The notes below the pieces were generated by a model. The model saw only the letters and a program-made list of their open reading frames with translations. It ran no database searches and was not told the origin of the DNA. Made by a program: the position numbers and the translations under genes. Shown piece after piece: positions 31,381 to 42,093 of a DNA stretch of 64,000 bases; position 1 is the stretch's first letter; every line of letters begins with the position of its first letter. Origin of the DNA: Eunapius fragilis (taxonomy: Eukaryota > Porifera > Demospongiae > Spongillida > Spongillidae); contig OY811979.1 in NCBI GenBank assembly GCA_963681505.1, positions 6,142,910 through 6,206,909 of the forward strand, read 5' to 3'.

Positions 31381-32556
31381 TCACCTAGTGCTACTCAAAT
31401 GTCCGCTACAGAAAAGTAACTTTGTTTTTATAATTATATCTACCTCTTCATCACACAAGCATCTACACTGACAGGTGCAGAGCCACTTTTTGGGATGATC
31501 ACTTCTTTCACCCTTACTTTTATCCTTTATTTCATTAGCCACAACACACAAGCCATTAGTGTCAACAGGGATTGCAATCATTCTAGTGCGTACTTTAGTC
31601 AACCAACCATTCATGTGGTTCTTTAAAATCTTCAACAACCTTTTCTTGTACGTTTTATTGCTATTTAGTGTCTTTTCAAGCAACACACACCCTGCCTTTT
31701 ATCATCTCTTTGTGAGACAAAACCTAAACATTAAATTTATACACCCTGCCTTTTACATCTCATGGTTCAAAGAGATAAAACCTGAGTAAAAATTAACTTT
31801 ATTTTACCTAACTTTTCATTACATTAAAGTTACACATCAGAATGCTCAGTAATCACCACAGTACTTGTTACAGTATACACGTAAACTCACCGTTCAATCT
31901 TGACTTCTTATTGTCCAGCACTTGGGAGGCAGTGTTTAGATCAAACCCAGACTATTTAGCCTTTTAAACTGCTCTTCTTGTTTCAGCATGATCAAGGTAG
32001 CATTTGTGCTCACCAACCCGCTTGGATTCAGGGCCTTTTTGGTACCACCAGGTTCTTTCTGCGTCTCGCTTCGATCTGCGTCGTCTTTTCTTGCTCGCTT
32101 CGTCTCAGGGTCTTTTTCGTACCGCGCCCGTCCAGCGTCTCGCATGGGTCATCATCAGAGATACAGTTTGAAGATACAAATTAAAATAGGATGACGAGGG
32201 TCTGTACCTTGCCCTTTTCTTAACTCGATCTCTTCTATTTCATTACTCGCTTCGTTTCAGGATCTTTTTCGTACCGCGCTTGACCAGCGTCTCGCATGGG
32301 TCATCATCATAGCTACAGTAAGAAGCAACAAATATATACATGTTGATAGATGGGAAGATACAATAAAAAATAGGATGACGAGGGTCTGTACCTTGCCCTT
32401 TTCCTGACACGATTCACTCAAGATCCCGTTGTCGTTCGTCGGCTCGCTTCTGCTCAGAGTTCGCATTGTAACGTTGTCCGGCTTTTGCTTTGTTTGCCAC
32501 CGAACTAGGTTCATGCTTTGCTCTCATTGTACCGATCTCTTTTGACGCGAAGGCAT
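31381..32556 (-). CDS. Small multi-exon Lys/Arg-rich gene of the left composite element
   Basis: Candidate coding pieces, 5' to 3', begin with an ATG-CCT-TCG-CGT start near 32554. A basic stretch NKAKAGQRYNANSEQKRADE (about 32500-32410) follows, with a donor-like AAG/GTACAG. Two near-identical copies of RYEKDPETKR come next (near 32270 and 32130). The second continues RARKDDADRSETQKEPGGTK and LMLKQEEQFKRLNSLGLI-type sequence. A last piece (31686-31381) contains NEIKDKSKGERSDHPKKWLC and CTCQCRCLCDEE. I do not recognise the family. The same pieces lie in the inverted copy at 35.7-36.8 kb, so they were under the element's own history. Exon joins were not resolved, and the first reading frame hits a stop after ten codons. 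Confidence 0.4.
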
Positions 32557-32890
32557 GTTTCAACCAGAACATACATTTTGGTGCAAATATCTTTTTTTTC
32601 CCGCTTTTCCTAACTTGAGTTATGTTTGACGAAAGGAAGGAGAAGGTGAAGGAGAAGAAGGAGAAGGAGAAGAAGGAGAAAAAAATGGCGGATTCGAGGG
32701 ATCGACTATACCGTCTGGAGACAATGGCAGGGTTGCGAACATCGCGCGTTGGACTATAGATGCAGCGTGTTTTGGGCAGATTTTATAGCGACTGCCAAGT
32801 GGCTACGAAGCGTATTTTCTGTTTTCTAACGCTCGATCGAAAACCACGCCTACGGAGCCAATCCTACACAGGACCTACTACCGTAGGTCC

Positions 32891-34164
32891 TGATAGGGCG
32901 ACACATCGTCCTTCGCACTGACCACAGTGCGCTGCAATGGATATACAGTATGAAAGAGCCTGAAGGACAGCTGGGGCTGGCGCGGTGGTTGGAGCAACTT
33001 CAGGAATATGATTTCGAAGTGGTCCACCGAAAAGGGCGCAACCATTTAAATGCAGATGCACTTTCTCGAGTGCGTGAGCCGACAGAAAACGATTCGGCAG
33101 GTGCGTTTGCAGTTGTGCCAGTAAAGAGCAACCTTCAGCTGCTTCAGCAGCAAGATGAGGACATTGCACCCATTATCCAGGCTATTTCTTCCGGGAAGAC
33201 CCTAAGTTCTAAGGACGCTGAGGGAAAAAGCAGGGAATTCAACCAATTCATTCAGCAAAGGGACCAGCTAGTGTTGGAAAATGGGATTCTCTAAGACGGT
33301 ATGAAGGCAGTGACGGGGATACTTTCCTTCAGCTGGTTGCTCCGAGGGAGATAAGAGAGGAAATTGTGCAACAGTTGCATGAAGGTGCCTTTGGGGCCCA
33401 TCTGGGTAAAAATAAAACTCTATACCGGTTGAAGGAGAGATTCTACTGGCCTGGGCACTCGGATGACGTTAGAAAGTGGTGTAAAACTTGTGCTACCTGT
33501 GCAGCTAGGAAGAACCCGAGTAAAAGAGGCAAGGCCCCACTTCAGAATGTAGTTGCAGGGTATCCGATGCAGATCGTAGCTGTGGACATTGTTGGGCCTA
33601 TCTCGCCATCAACGACAGGGAATGCATATATATTGGTGGCTTCAGACTATTTCACGAAATGGGTTGAGGCTTACGCCATTCCGAACCAAGAGGCGGTTAC
33701 AGTGGCAACGAAGCTGGTGGATGAATTTTTCTGTCGCTTCTCTGTACCCGAACAACTGCATTCTGACCAAGGCCGCCAATTTGAGTCGGGAGTCTTACAG
33801 GAGGTCTGTCGTCTGCTCAAGATCTACAAAAGCCGCACGACACCTTACCACCCACAATCTGACGGTCTTGTAGAACGTTTTAACAGGACCCTAATCAGCA
33901 TGCTGGCTACCACTGCATGTGCATGACAACCCAATAGACAGGGAGTCGCATCTCAAAAAGGTCTGTATGGCGTATACAACATGAGTGTCCATTCCTCCAC
34001 CGGATTCTCACCGTTCTACCTGCATGGTGTTCGGACGGCAGGCCAAGCTACCTCTATAGACATCGTATGTGGCTCCAAGGCCGAGTTGCACCACCAGTAT
34101 GCGAGGAAATTGAAGCAAACCTTGGAACGTGCCTACAGTACTGCCCGCGAACATGTAGGCATAT
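32891..34164 (+). pseudogene. Ty3/Gypsy RNase H end and integrase, right part of the split element
   Basis: Continues the RNase H (RTDHSALQWIYSMKEPEGQL, GRNHLNADALSRV). The integrase follows with an HHCC zinc finger (LHEGAFGAHLGKNKT...CKTCATC) and the catalytic acids in VAVDIVGP, LHSDQGRQFES and DGLVERFNRT. A C-terminal region ends near 34164. Stops at 33291 and 33924 and a frameshift around 33300 inactivate it. Together with 28911-29214 it reconstitutes a collinear pol segment, which shows that 29215-32890 is an insertion. Confidence 0.88.
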
Positions 34165-34205
34165 AAGATAATTTGTATAGTTAATCATACTATAAAATAG
34201 ATTCT

Positions 34206-34790
34206 ATGAATACCCAAGTTCATGATACTACTGGCAGGTCTCCGTATGAGTTGGTGTTTGGTCAAATGCCTAGAGAAGTTGTATTTCCATCAAGCAAAAA
34301 ATCTGCTATTATTTTGGAGGAGGACTTGGAGGCTGATGGCGTTGTTTCTGACAGTGTTGATTGTCACAATAGTGTCATAACTACCAAAAGTACAAACGAC
34401 AGTAAAGAACTTTGTCAGGAAGGTAATCTCTGCATTGGTCAGAATCCAGATGTGTCAAAATGTGATGATGGTGAGCCTGAATTTCTTCTAAAGGATGATG
34501 ACCATGACAAGCATGATGAAACCAGTGGTGCTAATTTCGAATTTAGAAATCCTGGTGGAAATACAGATTGTGATGGGGAATTTCCTAATGTAATTGTGGA
34601 AGCAGATGGAGAGCATGACAATGATGAAACAGCAACAAGTGATGTACATGAGAGTGATGCAGGTGGAGTTTTTCATAATGAAAATGTTATTCATATAATG
34701 AACATGTTATCAGCGAATCCACGGCGTCGCGGAAGGGGGGGGGGGTGGGGGGTGGGGGGGGGGGAGGACATTACGCACATGATTGTATAA
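34206..34790 (+). pseudogene. Ginger-like integrase C-terminal fragment with acidic tail
   Basis: NTQVHDTTGRSPYELVFGQM and PREVVF, then IILEEDLEADGV, resemble the GPY/F-like tail of the Ginger transposase in this window ([13 protein letters not shown] at about 21080, ILEEDVAD near 21005). About 140 Asp/Glu/His-rich residues follow and the frame ends in a G-run at 34736-34764. The integrase core is absent, so this is a fragment, possibly brought in with neighbouring repeats. Confidence 0.6.
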
Positions 34791-34840
34791 GTATCCCTAG
34801 ACCTTAATCTTGCCCTGCTAAATGATTACCGTACATGTAA

Positions 34841-35206
34841 ATGTACAAAGCACAGACATACGGCGCCTGTAGTGGTCATACCGGTACTACTATATACCCG
34901 GTAGCGGGTCGGCCATACGAAATAATTCCTTTCTTCTCTTCAACTGATACCAGTACACGTCCCCGACGGCTGACCCGTGCACCCAGTCGATTCAATGACG
35001 GTACATCTGAATCAGAATCCGATTCTGATCTTTCTGATGCTGAGTTTGACGACGAACTTCACTCCAATGGGATGCTTCAGAGGATGAGGAGAATGCAGCC
35101 CTGGCTGCCGCTTTTGCGGAGGCAGCAGGTGCTCTTCGGCCTATTCAGTCTAAATAGAAGTATGATCAACAGCTACGCTAACATTCATCATTTCCGCCAA
35201 TTATAA
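34841..35206 (+). other. Unrecognised 121-codon ORF
   Basis: Contains RPRRLTRAPSRFNDGTSESE followed by an acidic SDLSDAEFDDE run. Basic RPxR...PxRF strings are common at the ends of transposon polyproteins, so this may be the tail of one. No domain is recognised. Three copies of a CCGCCAATTA string follow (35199, 35242, 35287) immediately before the right composite element. Confidence 0.3.
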
Positions 35207-36050
35207 ATCGCCATAAATTTAAAGATTCTGAGACTTCCGCCAATTACAAATATTTCGCCAGTTAGTTAAAATAAATAGTTTTGGCTCCGCCAATTACGTC
35301 TTGTCAGTACGGTAGTCGATCCCTCGAATCCACCATTTTTTTCTCCTTCTCCTTCTCCTTCTTCCTTTCGTCAAACATAACTCAAGTTAGAAAAAAATGA
35401 TATTTGCACCAAAATGTAGCGCTCGATGCGAAGTTTCATCCTGTGTGAATATTGAAACTATATTGTTTATATCAGTTTCGATATAAATTAATAAAGAGTG
35501 TGCGTGGGTGTATTTTTGCCGATTTATAAAAAATGAAGTATACTTGCGGATGGACAGTTGGATAAGGATCGTAACGACCCATATGTTGTCGGGCTTTCGT
35601 CTATAGAAATTGCTATTGGAACTTTGATTAATTGCCCAGGACCCGTTTACTAAGCTCGTGATCTTGCACGTGTTCGTAATTATGTTCTGGTTTAAACATG
35701 CAAACAAAGCAAAAGCCGGAGAACGTTACCAAGCGAACTCTGAGAAGCGAGCCGACGAACGACAACGGGATCTTGAGTGAATCTGGTCAGGAAAAGGGCA
35801 AGGTACAGACCCTCAGCTCGTCATCCTATGTTAAATTGTATCTTCCCATCTATCAACATGTATATATTTGCTTCTTACTGAAGGTATGATGATGACCCAT
35901 GCGAGACGCTCGTCAAGCGCGGTACGAAAAAGATCCTGAAACGAAGCGAGCAAAGAAATAGAAGAGATCGGGTTAAGAAAAGGGCAAGGTACAGCCCCTC
36001 GTCATCCTATTTTAATTTGTATCTTCAAACTGTATCTCTGATGATGACCC

Positions 36051-36777
36051 ATGCAAGACGCTGGACGGATGCGGTACGAAAAAGACCCTGAGACGAAGCG
36101 AGCAAGAAAAGACGACGCAGATCGAAGCGAGACGCAGAAAGAACCTGGTGGTACCAAAAAGGCCCTGAATCCAAGCGGGTTGGTGAACACAAACGCTACC
36201 TTGATCATGCTGAAACAAGAAGAGCAGTTTAAAAGGCTAAATAGTCTGGGTTTGATCTTAACACTGCCTCCCAAGTGCTGGACAATAAGATTAAACGGTG
36301 AGTTTATGTGTATACTGTAACAAGTACTGTGGTGACTACTGAGCATTCTGATGTGTAACTTTAATGTAATGAAAAGTAAGTTATTTTTACTCAGGTTTTA
36401 TCTCTTTGAACGAAGAGATGTAAAAGGCAGGGTGTATAAATTTAATGTTTAGGTTTTGTCTCACAAAGAGATAATAAAAGGCAGGGTGTATGTTGCTTAA
36501 AAAGACACTAAATAGCAATAAAATGTACAAGAAAAGGTTGTTGAAGATTTTAAAGAACCACATGAATGGTTAGTTGATCAAAGTACACACTAGAATGTTA
36601 GCAATCCCTCTTGACACTAATGGCTGGTGTGTTGTGACTAATGAAATAAAGGATAAAAGTAAGGGTGAAAGTAGTGACCGTCCCAAAAAGTGGCTTTGCA
36701 CCTGTCAGTGTAGACGCTTGAGTGATGAAGAGGTAGATATAATTATAAAAACAAGTTACTTTTCACAAAGCCTGTAG
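36051..36777 (+). CDS. Small Lys/Arg-rich exons of the right composite element
   Basis: Two open pieces are 36051-36320 (RYEKDPETKRARKDDADRSE, LNPSGLVNTNATLIM, LKQEEQFKRLNSLGL) and 36574-36777 (NEIKDKSKGESSDRPKKWLC, CTCQCRRLSDEEVDIIIKT). They mirror the pieces at 31381-32145 with scattered substitutions. A further basic piece near 35700-35780 (KAKAGERY-like) lies upstream. Function unknown. The CxCxC string could bind metal, but this is a guess. Confidence 0.4.
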
Positions 36778-38291
36778 CGGATATTAGAGTAGCACTAGGT
36801 GACCTTGGTAATTGTTGCCACATGATTGTAACCTAAGTGCAGACATTTGTGATGAGAATAGTGTATGAACACCCCTCAATATAATACCACACAATAGCAG
36901 TATAACAATGGAAAGGGTGAGCAGGGGTTTTTAATAAGGGGATTAGGAATACTGGATCTAAACTGGTTTTGAGTTCTCCTGGTATCACATGTCATGCAGG
37001 CTAGGGATTAGCACTTCATGCCTGCCTCAGCATGCTGATGCGTTGCTCCAGATGTTACATTAACACCTGTAACTGTTAACACAACACTTCAGCTCTAGCT
37101 GGCTTCTGACAATGTATGTCACACTTCCTGATATGCTACTAGGTAGTGGAATAAGATGGCATAGCACTAATTCCAAACATAAATGTGAAATTTTTAAGGG
37201 AAGGTTATGTGCAAAAGGTTATAAGTGCAAATGCTTAGTAGATACATATAATTAGCATGTCAGCTTGCTTGGGGCATAGCAATGCTGGTGTATATGTGCA
37301 TAAACCTTACACAACCAATGTAAAAATTAAAATTAGTGTGTCCATATGCTGATTGATTGTCAAGAGATGGGATACTTGAGTTGAATTAGCGATGGTAGCA
37401 TATGAACTGTTATGTCAAACTTAATCATGTATGCTATGCATATGGTACAGGATATAATTGGGTGTAGTAATGTGTAGCTAACTTTTGCATTTTGGAAGCC
37501 TATACCTTATGCTAACTCTGATTGTCACATGTGAGAAAACTACAAAGTATGAACTCATTACCTCAGTGACAATTGAAATATCTCATCACCCAAAAAAAGT
37601 ATGAGGACTTTATCAGCATTGCAATGCGACCATAGTTAACACTTCCATTTGAAGCCTCACTTCAGGTTTGATAAGCCAACTATTTTTACTTTCCCACCAA
37701 TGAGGTGCAGCAGTATATATAATGGTAATCTCCGAATCATTGCTCAGTTGTTCTATTCAAGACCATAATATGGGGGTGCGAATATGGTTTGGTGTACTTT
37801 TCTTTTACATACAGATATGGATCCTACAATAGAAGATATATGTACAGCAGCATTGAGGACAAACCCATTCCTCCTGTTCCTGCTCCACTTGCCACAGCTG
37901 ATCCATCCCTCTCATTCCTGCTTCAGTTATTTTTATCCCTACAGGAGGGGACAACCGGGATGTGCAAGGCGAGGCAGGTTCTCGTTTAAGAATTGTACAT
38001 GCTAGTTTTTACTAAAAATAAGATGTGATCAAATAAACATGTGAAAAGGCATTATACACACGCGCGGTGTCACCACATATACCATGAACAAACCTGCATA
38101 AGCAATCAGACCTGGTGGTACAGCAGCACATCCCCAATGCTCATTGGGAACCATAATTACGTAACATTATTGAATGCCGATGAAATTTTATTTACCGATA
38201 GTGCTAACGTAATTGGCACAATTATATTACGTTATTGGCATCAAGACAACTAACCAATCCCTCTGCATGGTAGGGGAAAAAAAGCAAGGAA

Positions 38292-38573
38292 ACAAGTAGA
38301 TAAAAAATTAATAGAGTGGGATGTAGGATTGGGATTGGTGGTGTAAAAAGCAAGGAAAAAAGACACATTATGGATTGGTACCAGAATACAACAAGACGGT
38401 TCTACATTTAGCTAATTGAAATTCAAAGTGCATGGCTCTTGGCTAAATGTAGGACCGTCTTGTTGTATTCTGGTACCAATCCATAATGTGTCTTTTTTCC
38501 TTGCTTTTTACACCACCAATCCCAATCCTACATCCCACTCTATTTCTCAAAGAGAAATTTTTTATCCACTTGT
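38292..38573. mobile_element. Foldback hairpin at the outer end of the right copy
   Basis: Arms start ACAAGTAGATAAAAAATTA and end TTCTACATTTAGC around GTGCATGGCTCTTGGC-type centre sequence. It is closely related to 29215-29530; one arm lacks the TTTCTCTTTGAGAA segment. Confidence 0.9.
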
Positions 38574-39530
38574 AACCAAGTATGGACCAGACAACGCAAT
38601 GAAACCTGTCCTTGTTATTACTGTAGAGGGTGGTCCAGATGAGAATCCTCGCTACCAGAAGGTCATAGAAATGGCTGTGCATCATTTAGTGCAACACATT
38701 CTGGATGCATACTTCATTGCTACAAATGCTCCTGGCAGAAGTGCATTCAACCGCGTTGAAAGAAGAATGGCTCCACTAAGTCAGGTTTAATTTTGCCTCA
38801 TGACAAGTATGATAGCCATCTCAATGATCAAGGGCTGACCATTGACACCGACCTAGAGAAGAAGCACCTTGGCTGAAATTTGGTCCCAGACAGTTCTTGA
38901 TAGCCATCCAATAGTTGCCGAGTATATTGGATCCTGAGCTATCTGAACTGAAGCCTGAAACCTTACAATCAAAAGACCCAACTTGGTTGCAGCACACCTT
39001 TCGTACTAGCCAATCTTTCACCCAGATTGTTAAGTGCAATAATACGAGTTGCTGCTCCAAGCCCAAAAGTTCTTAATTATGCCAGAAAGATTTCTTGCTC
39101 CTCCAATCCCTATTGTACAAACTGAACTTAATTGATGGCTTGAAAGCTCCAGAGAGAAATGTTGATGAAGAGAACCATCATTTCCATCTTTGTTTGTATC
39201 AAAGCTCTAAATCTTGATGATATACTTCCAAGATCGACAAAGACTTTCAAAGTTCTTCCCTACGATCTGTACAGCTCATCAGTTCACTCGCAATTATTGC
39301 TTGATCGGTCATGCAAGGTCTGCTCTCTCTACAGAGGTGATGCTGCAGAAACATATGGTGGTCCATAAGAAAGCTCCAGTTGAAGCCATCAAGCGAGAGG
39401 CCAATAAGAGTTGCTGCCAGAGAGAGTTAATGGCAATAACTGCTAACGAGGAGAACCGCCTGGAACAGGCTTACTGGATCAATGAAGATCTTCTTGATCT
39501 CGAAGGAGTTCTGGTACCCCTGAAATAAGG
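38574..39530 (+). pseudogene. Decayed gene of an unnamed repeat-associated family
   Basis: The first piece reads PVLVITVEGGPDENPRYQKV, then ATNAPGRSAFNRVERRMAPL. After several frame changes come LAEIWSQTVLDSHPIVAEYI, DPTWLQHTFRTSQSFTQIVK with CNNTSCC, and a final piece with LLDRSCKVCSLYRGD and HKKAPVEAIKREANKS. From memory, similar uncharacterised, multi-copy proteins occur in sponges and cnidarians, but I cannot name a domain. The start has been removed by the composite element at 38573. At least four frame breaks make it non-functional. Confidence 0.5.
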
Positions 39531-39826
39531 ACTGAAACGGCTATGCATGTCTATTTGTTAATTTGGAGGAGCACCTTCAGCGTCCGTGGGTAGAAGATAC
39601 TGGCGAAGATGCATGACTCGCATGCGGTAATTGTTTCATTTAATTTTGGCTGCATTTATTAGCATTGGCATGAAATTTAAAATATGCACACTGAAAGCTT
39701 ATTCGTGGGTGTGTGTGTGTGGGGGGGGGGCAATGTGATGTAATTGAGAGGGGGGTAGGAATTATTGTGATGGTCTGTGATGGTGGGGAGAGGGGTCCAA
39801 AACAGTCTTAATTTATGTGACGAAAT
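39531..39826. other. Spacer downstream of the LRP-like gene
   Basis: GT-rich and G-run sequence (39710-39730). No gene seen. The 3' end of the LRP-like transcript should lie here. Confidence 0.3.
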
Positions 39827-42093
39827 TTATGAACGGCCCCAAAGTTGCTCAGGTCCATCTTTATTTGAAGGAGGAAGGGGAACTCTGGGGCTACGCGGAG
39901 GTATAGCTGGAGGGGGAATGCCTGGATCGCTTCTGAGAGGCTCGGGGGGCAGGTTAAACCTCAGTTCAGTCTTTTTGGTTCCCTGGGGGATGATGGAGCG
40001 AGGGCAAACATGAGTTTTTGTCTGCAGTTGCTCTTTTTGATCACTAGTCCTTTTCTTTTCCCCGTCACCCAAACTACCAGCGTTCCCAGCAGTTACCGCG
40101 GCGCCCTCCGCTTCCATAGCACTCCCTGGGTCCTTGGATTCCTCTGGGGTGCTCAGGGACAACTCAGTTTCGATCTCCATCTCCGCAATCGTCTCCAACA
40201 CACAGTCCTTAGGTTTCATTGGTGGGTTGTTGGAGATACTTGCAACGACACAATGTACACCCTTCATGGAGCTGGTGTCAAAGTGCTCCTGTGCATTAAG
40301 GTTGTTCTGGGGTTGGCTTTTGTTAATGTCCTTGAGTGGTATACGCGGAGGTATAGCTGGAGGGGGAATGCCTGGATCGTTTCTAAGAGGCTCGAGGGGC
40401 AGGTTAAACCTCAGTTCCGCCTTTTTAGTTCCTTGGGGGGTGATGGGGCGAGGGCAAACATGAGGTTTTGTCTGCAGTTGCTCCTTTTGATCACCGGCCT
40501 TTTCCTTTTCCCCGTCACCCAAACTGCCAGCATCCCTAGTAGTTACTGCGGTGCCCCAAGCTTCCATAGCACTCACCGGGTCCTTGGTGTCCTCTGGGGT
40601 GCTCGGCAACAACTCAGTTTCGATCTCCACTTCCGCAATGGTCTCCAACACACTGTCCTTAGGTTTCATTGGCGGGTCATTGGGGACAATTGTGGTGACA
40701 CGATGTACACGCTTCACGGAGCTGGTGTCATAGTACTCCTGTGAGTTATCCTCCTTGAACTGGTTAAGGTTGTTCTGGGGTTGGTTTTTGTTCATGTCCT
40801 TGAGTGGTATTGACTCCTTGGTGTTGTTCAACTGAAATGGAACTCTCCTTTTCCGCCCCTGTACAAAGAAGAAAAAAACTTATGATCAGATCCTTGATGC
40901 CGGCTCCTGCTGGTAGCTTCATAGAGAACATTGTTTATAATACAATCATGATAATCTGTATACTGAATAAAAAGACTGAAAGGATTTGTGTAATTATCAA
41001 GTGCCAAAGCCTATGAGTGGATTGGTTGCATACTCGGACTTTTAAAAAGTCATTTATGAAGTCATTATTGCCAATTTAAGGCACCTAACAAACATCTTAT
41101 TGTGCTCACAGTGTGTGCCTCCTTGTTCATCTGTGGCAGGTCCTCACTCCTCATCTCTCTATACCTAAATTAAGGTTGCAGAGTTTCATAAGTTTCAATA
41201 TCTTTCCCGGGGGGAAAAAACCACCACGTTACCTTCTTGTCAGGATGAAGAGGATGATGATGATGGCCACAAGCACAACCACCATCAGCAGGCCCATCAC
41301 TATGCTCACACCAACGATCATGACTGGGTGCGGGTGGGTATTGAAGGGTGCAGGTGACGTGTGGGTGGTGGGAAATGGTAATAATTAGCAATGATCACGT
41401 GGCACCCATCCCTCTCCCCACTTCCTCGCCTCATCCCTCTCCCTCACTTCTTCACCCCATCCTTCTCCCCCACTGCCTTACCCCATCCCTCTCACCCACT
41501 TCCTCACCCCATCCCTCTCCCCTTCCTCACCCCATCCTTCTCCCCCACTTCCTACCCCATCCTACTTACCATTAATGTTGGGTTTGTGAACAGACTGTTA
41601 TGTGTATTCCATATGCCTGTACCCCTCCCCGTAATGTGTCACGTAACTATCACACGCAATATTAGATATGTGTAACATTTCAGTGTACTGATCAATCCCC
41701 CCCCCTCCCTCCCCCCCCCCCCCACCCCATTGCTACATGGCTTCACTGATAAGAAATATAGCCATACTCATCAGAATGGCCCAAGTGGTGTGAATGCAAG
41801 CACTAACCGTTGAATGAATCATCGTTATTGCTACGAGAAATGAGGGAAGAGAAATGAGATCAAAGGGTATCGAACACTCCACTCTCTCTATCAAGCCCCC
41901 CCCCCCCCCACCTTACTGCTCACATCCCCCCTCTCTCCTCCCCACCTTCCACTTCACAAACACACATACATGTTTTCAGTGCTGGAGGCAGTGTACGTTG
42001 GCAGGACTATGGCTGTAGTTGGAGCAGGTGAGGAGGTCACTGCCTGTGAGGAATACTTGTGAGCGGGCAGCTGGAGGTGCAGTGGGACACCAA
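39827..42093 (-). CDS. LRP-like receptor: stalk, membrane helix and duplicated tail
   Basis: Exons 42093-41966 and 41594-41570 (25 bases) encode a Ser/Thr/Pro stalk. Exon 41323-41233 encodes the membrane helix ([20 protein letters not shown]) followed by TRR. Exon 41164-41110 adds a charged stretch. The last exon gives a tail with two in-frame copies of a 150-residue block, each ending [11 protein letters not shown], which fits PxxPxR SH3-ligand motifs. No NPxY endocytosis motif and no PPPSPxS motif was seen, unlike LRP5/6. Confidence 0.85.

Larger units (their letters stand above)
29215..32712. mobile_element. Composite hairpin-ended element, left copy (~3.5 kb)
   Basis: The whole stretch is an inverted, roughly 90 percent identical copy of 35311-38573. 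Its outer end starts ACAAGTAGATAAAAAATTTC and is itself a foldback hairpin (29215-29530). The inner end is GATTCGAGGGATCGACTA. It interrupts a Gypsy RNase H gene. Another 178 bases, ending in the palindrome GGACCTACTACCGTAGGTCC (32871-32890), belong to the insertion on this side only. It encodes small basic exons on the minus strand and no recognised transposase. It therefore depends on another element or uses an unrecognised protein. Confidence 0.75.
35311..38573. mobile_element. Composite hairpin-ended element, right copy (~3.3 kb)
   Basis: Inverted relative to 29215-32712. Its inner end is TAGTCGATCCCTCGAATCC and its outer end is a foldback hairpin ending TTTATCCACTTGT. Compared with the left copy it lacks the ~330-base duplication. 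It has about 265 extra bases (35420-35685) in place of about 55 bases that hold the ATG of the small basic gene, so that gene has lost its start here. The outer flank belongs to an unrelated gene fragment. Confidence 0.75.
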
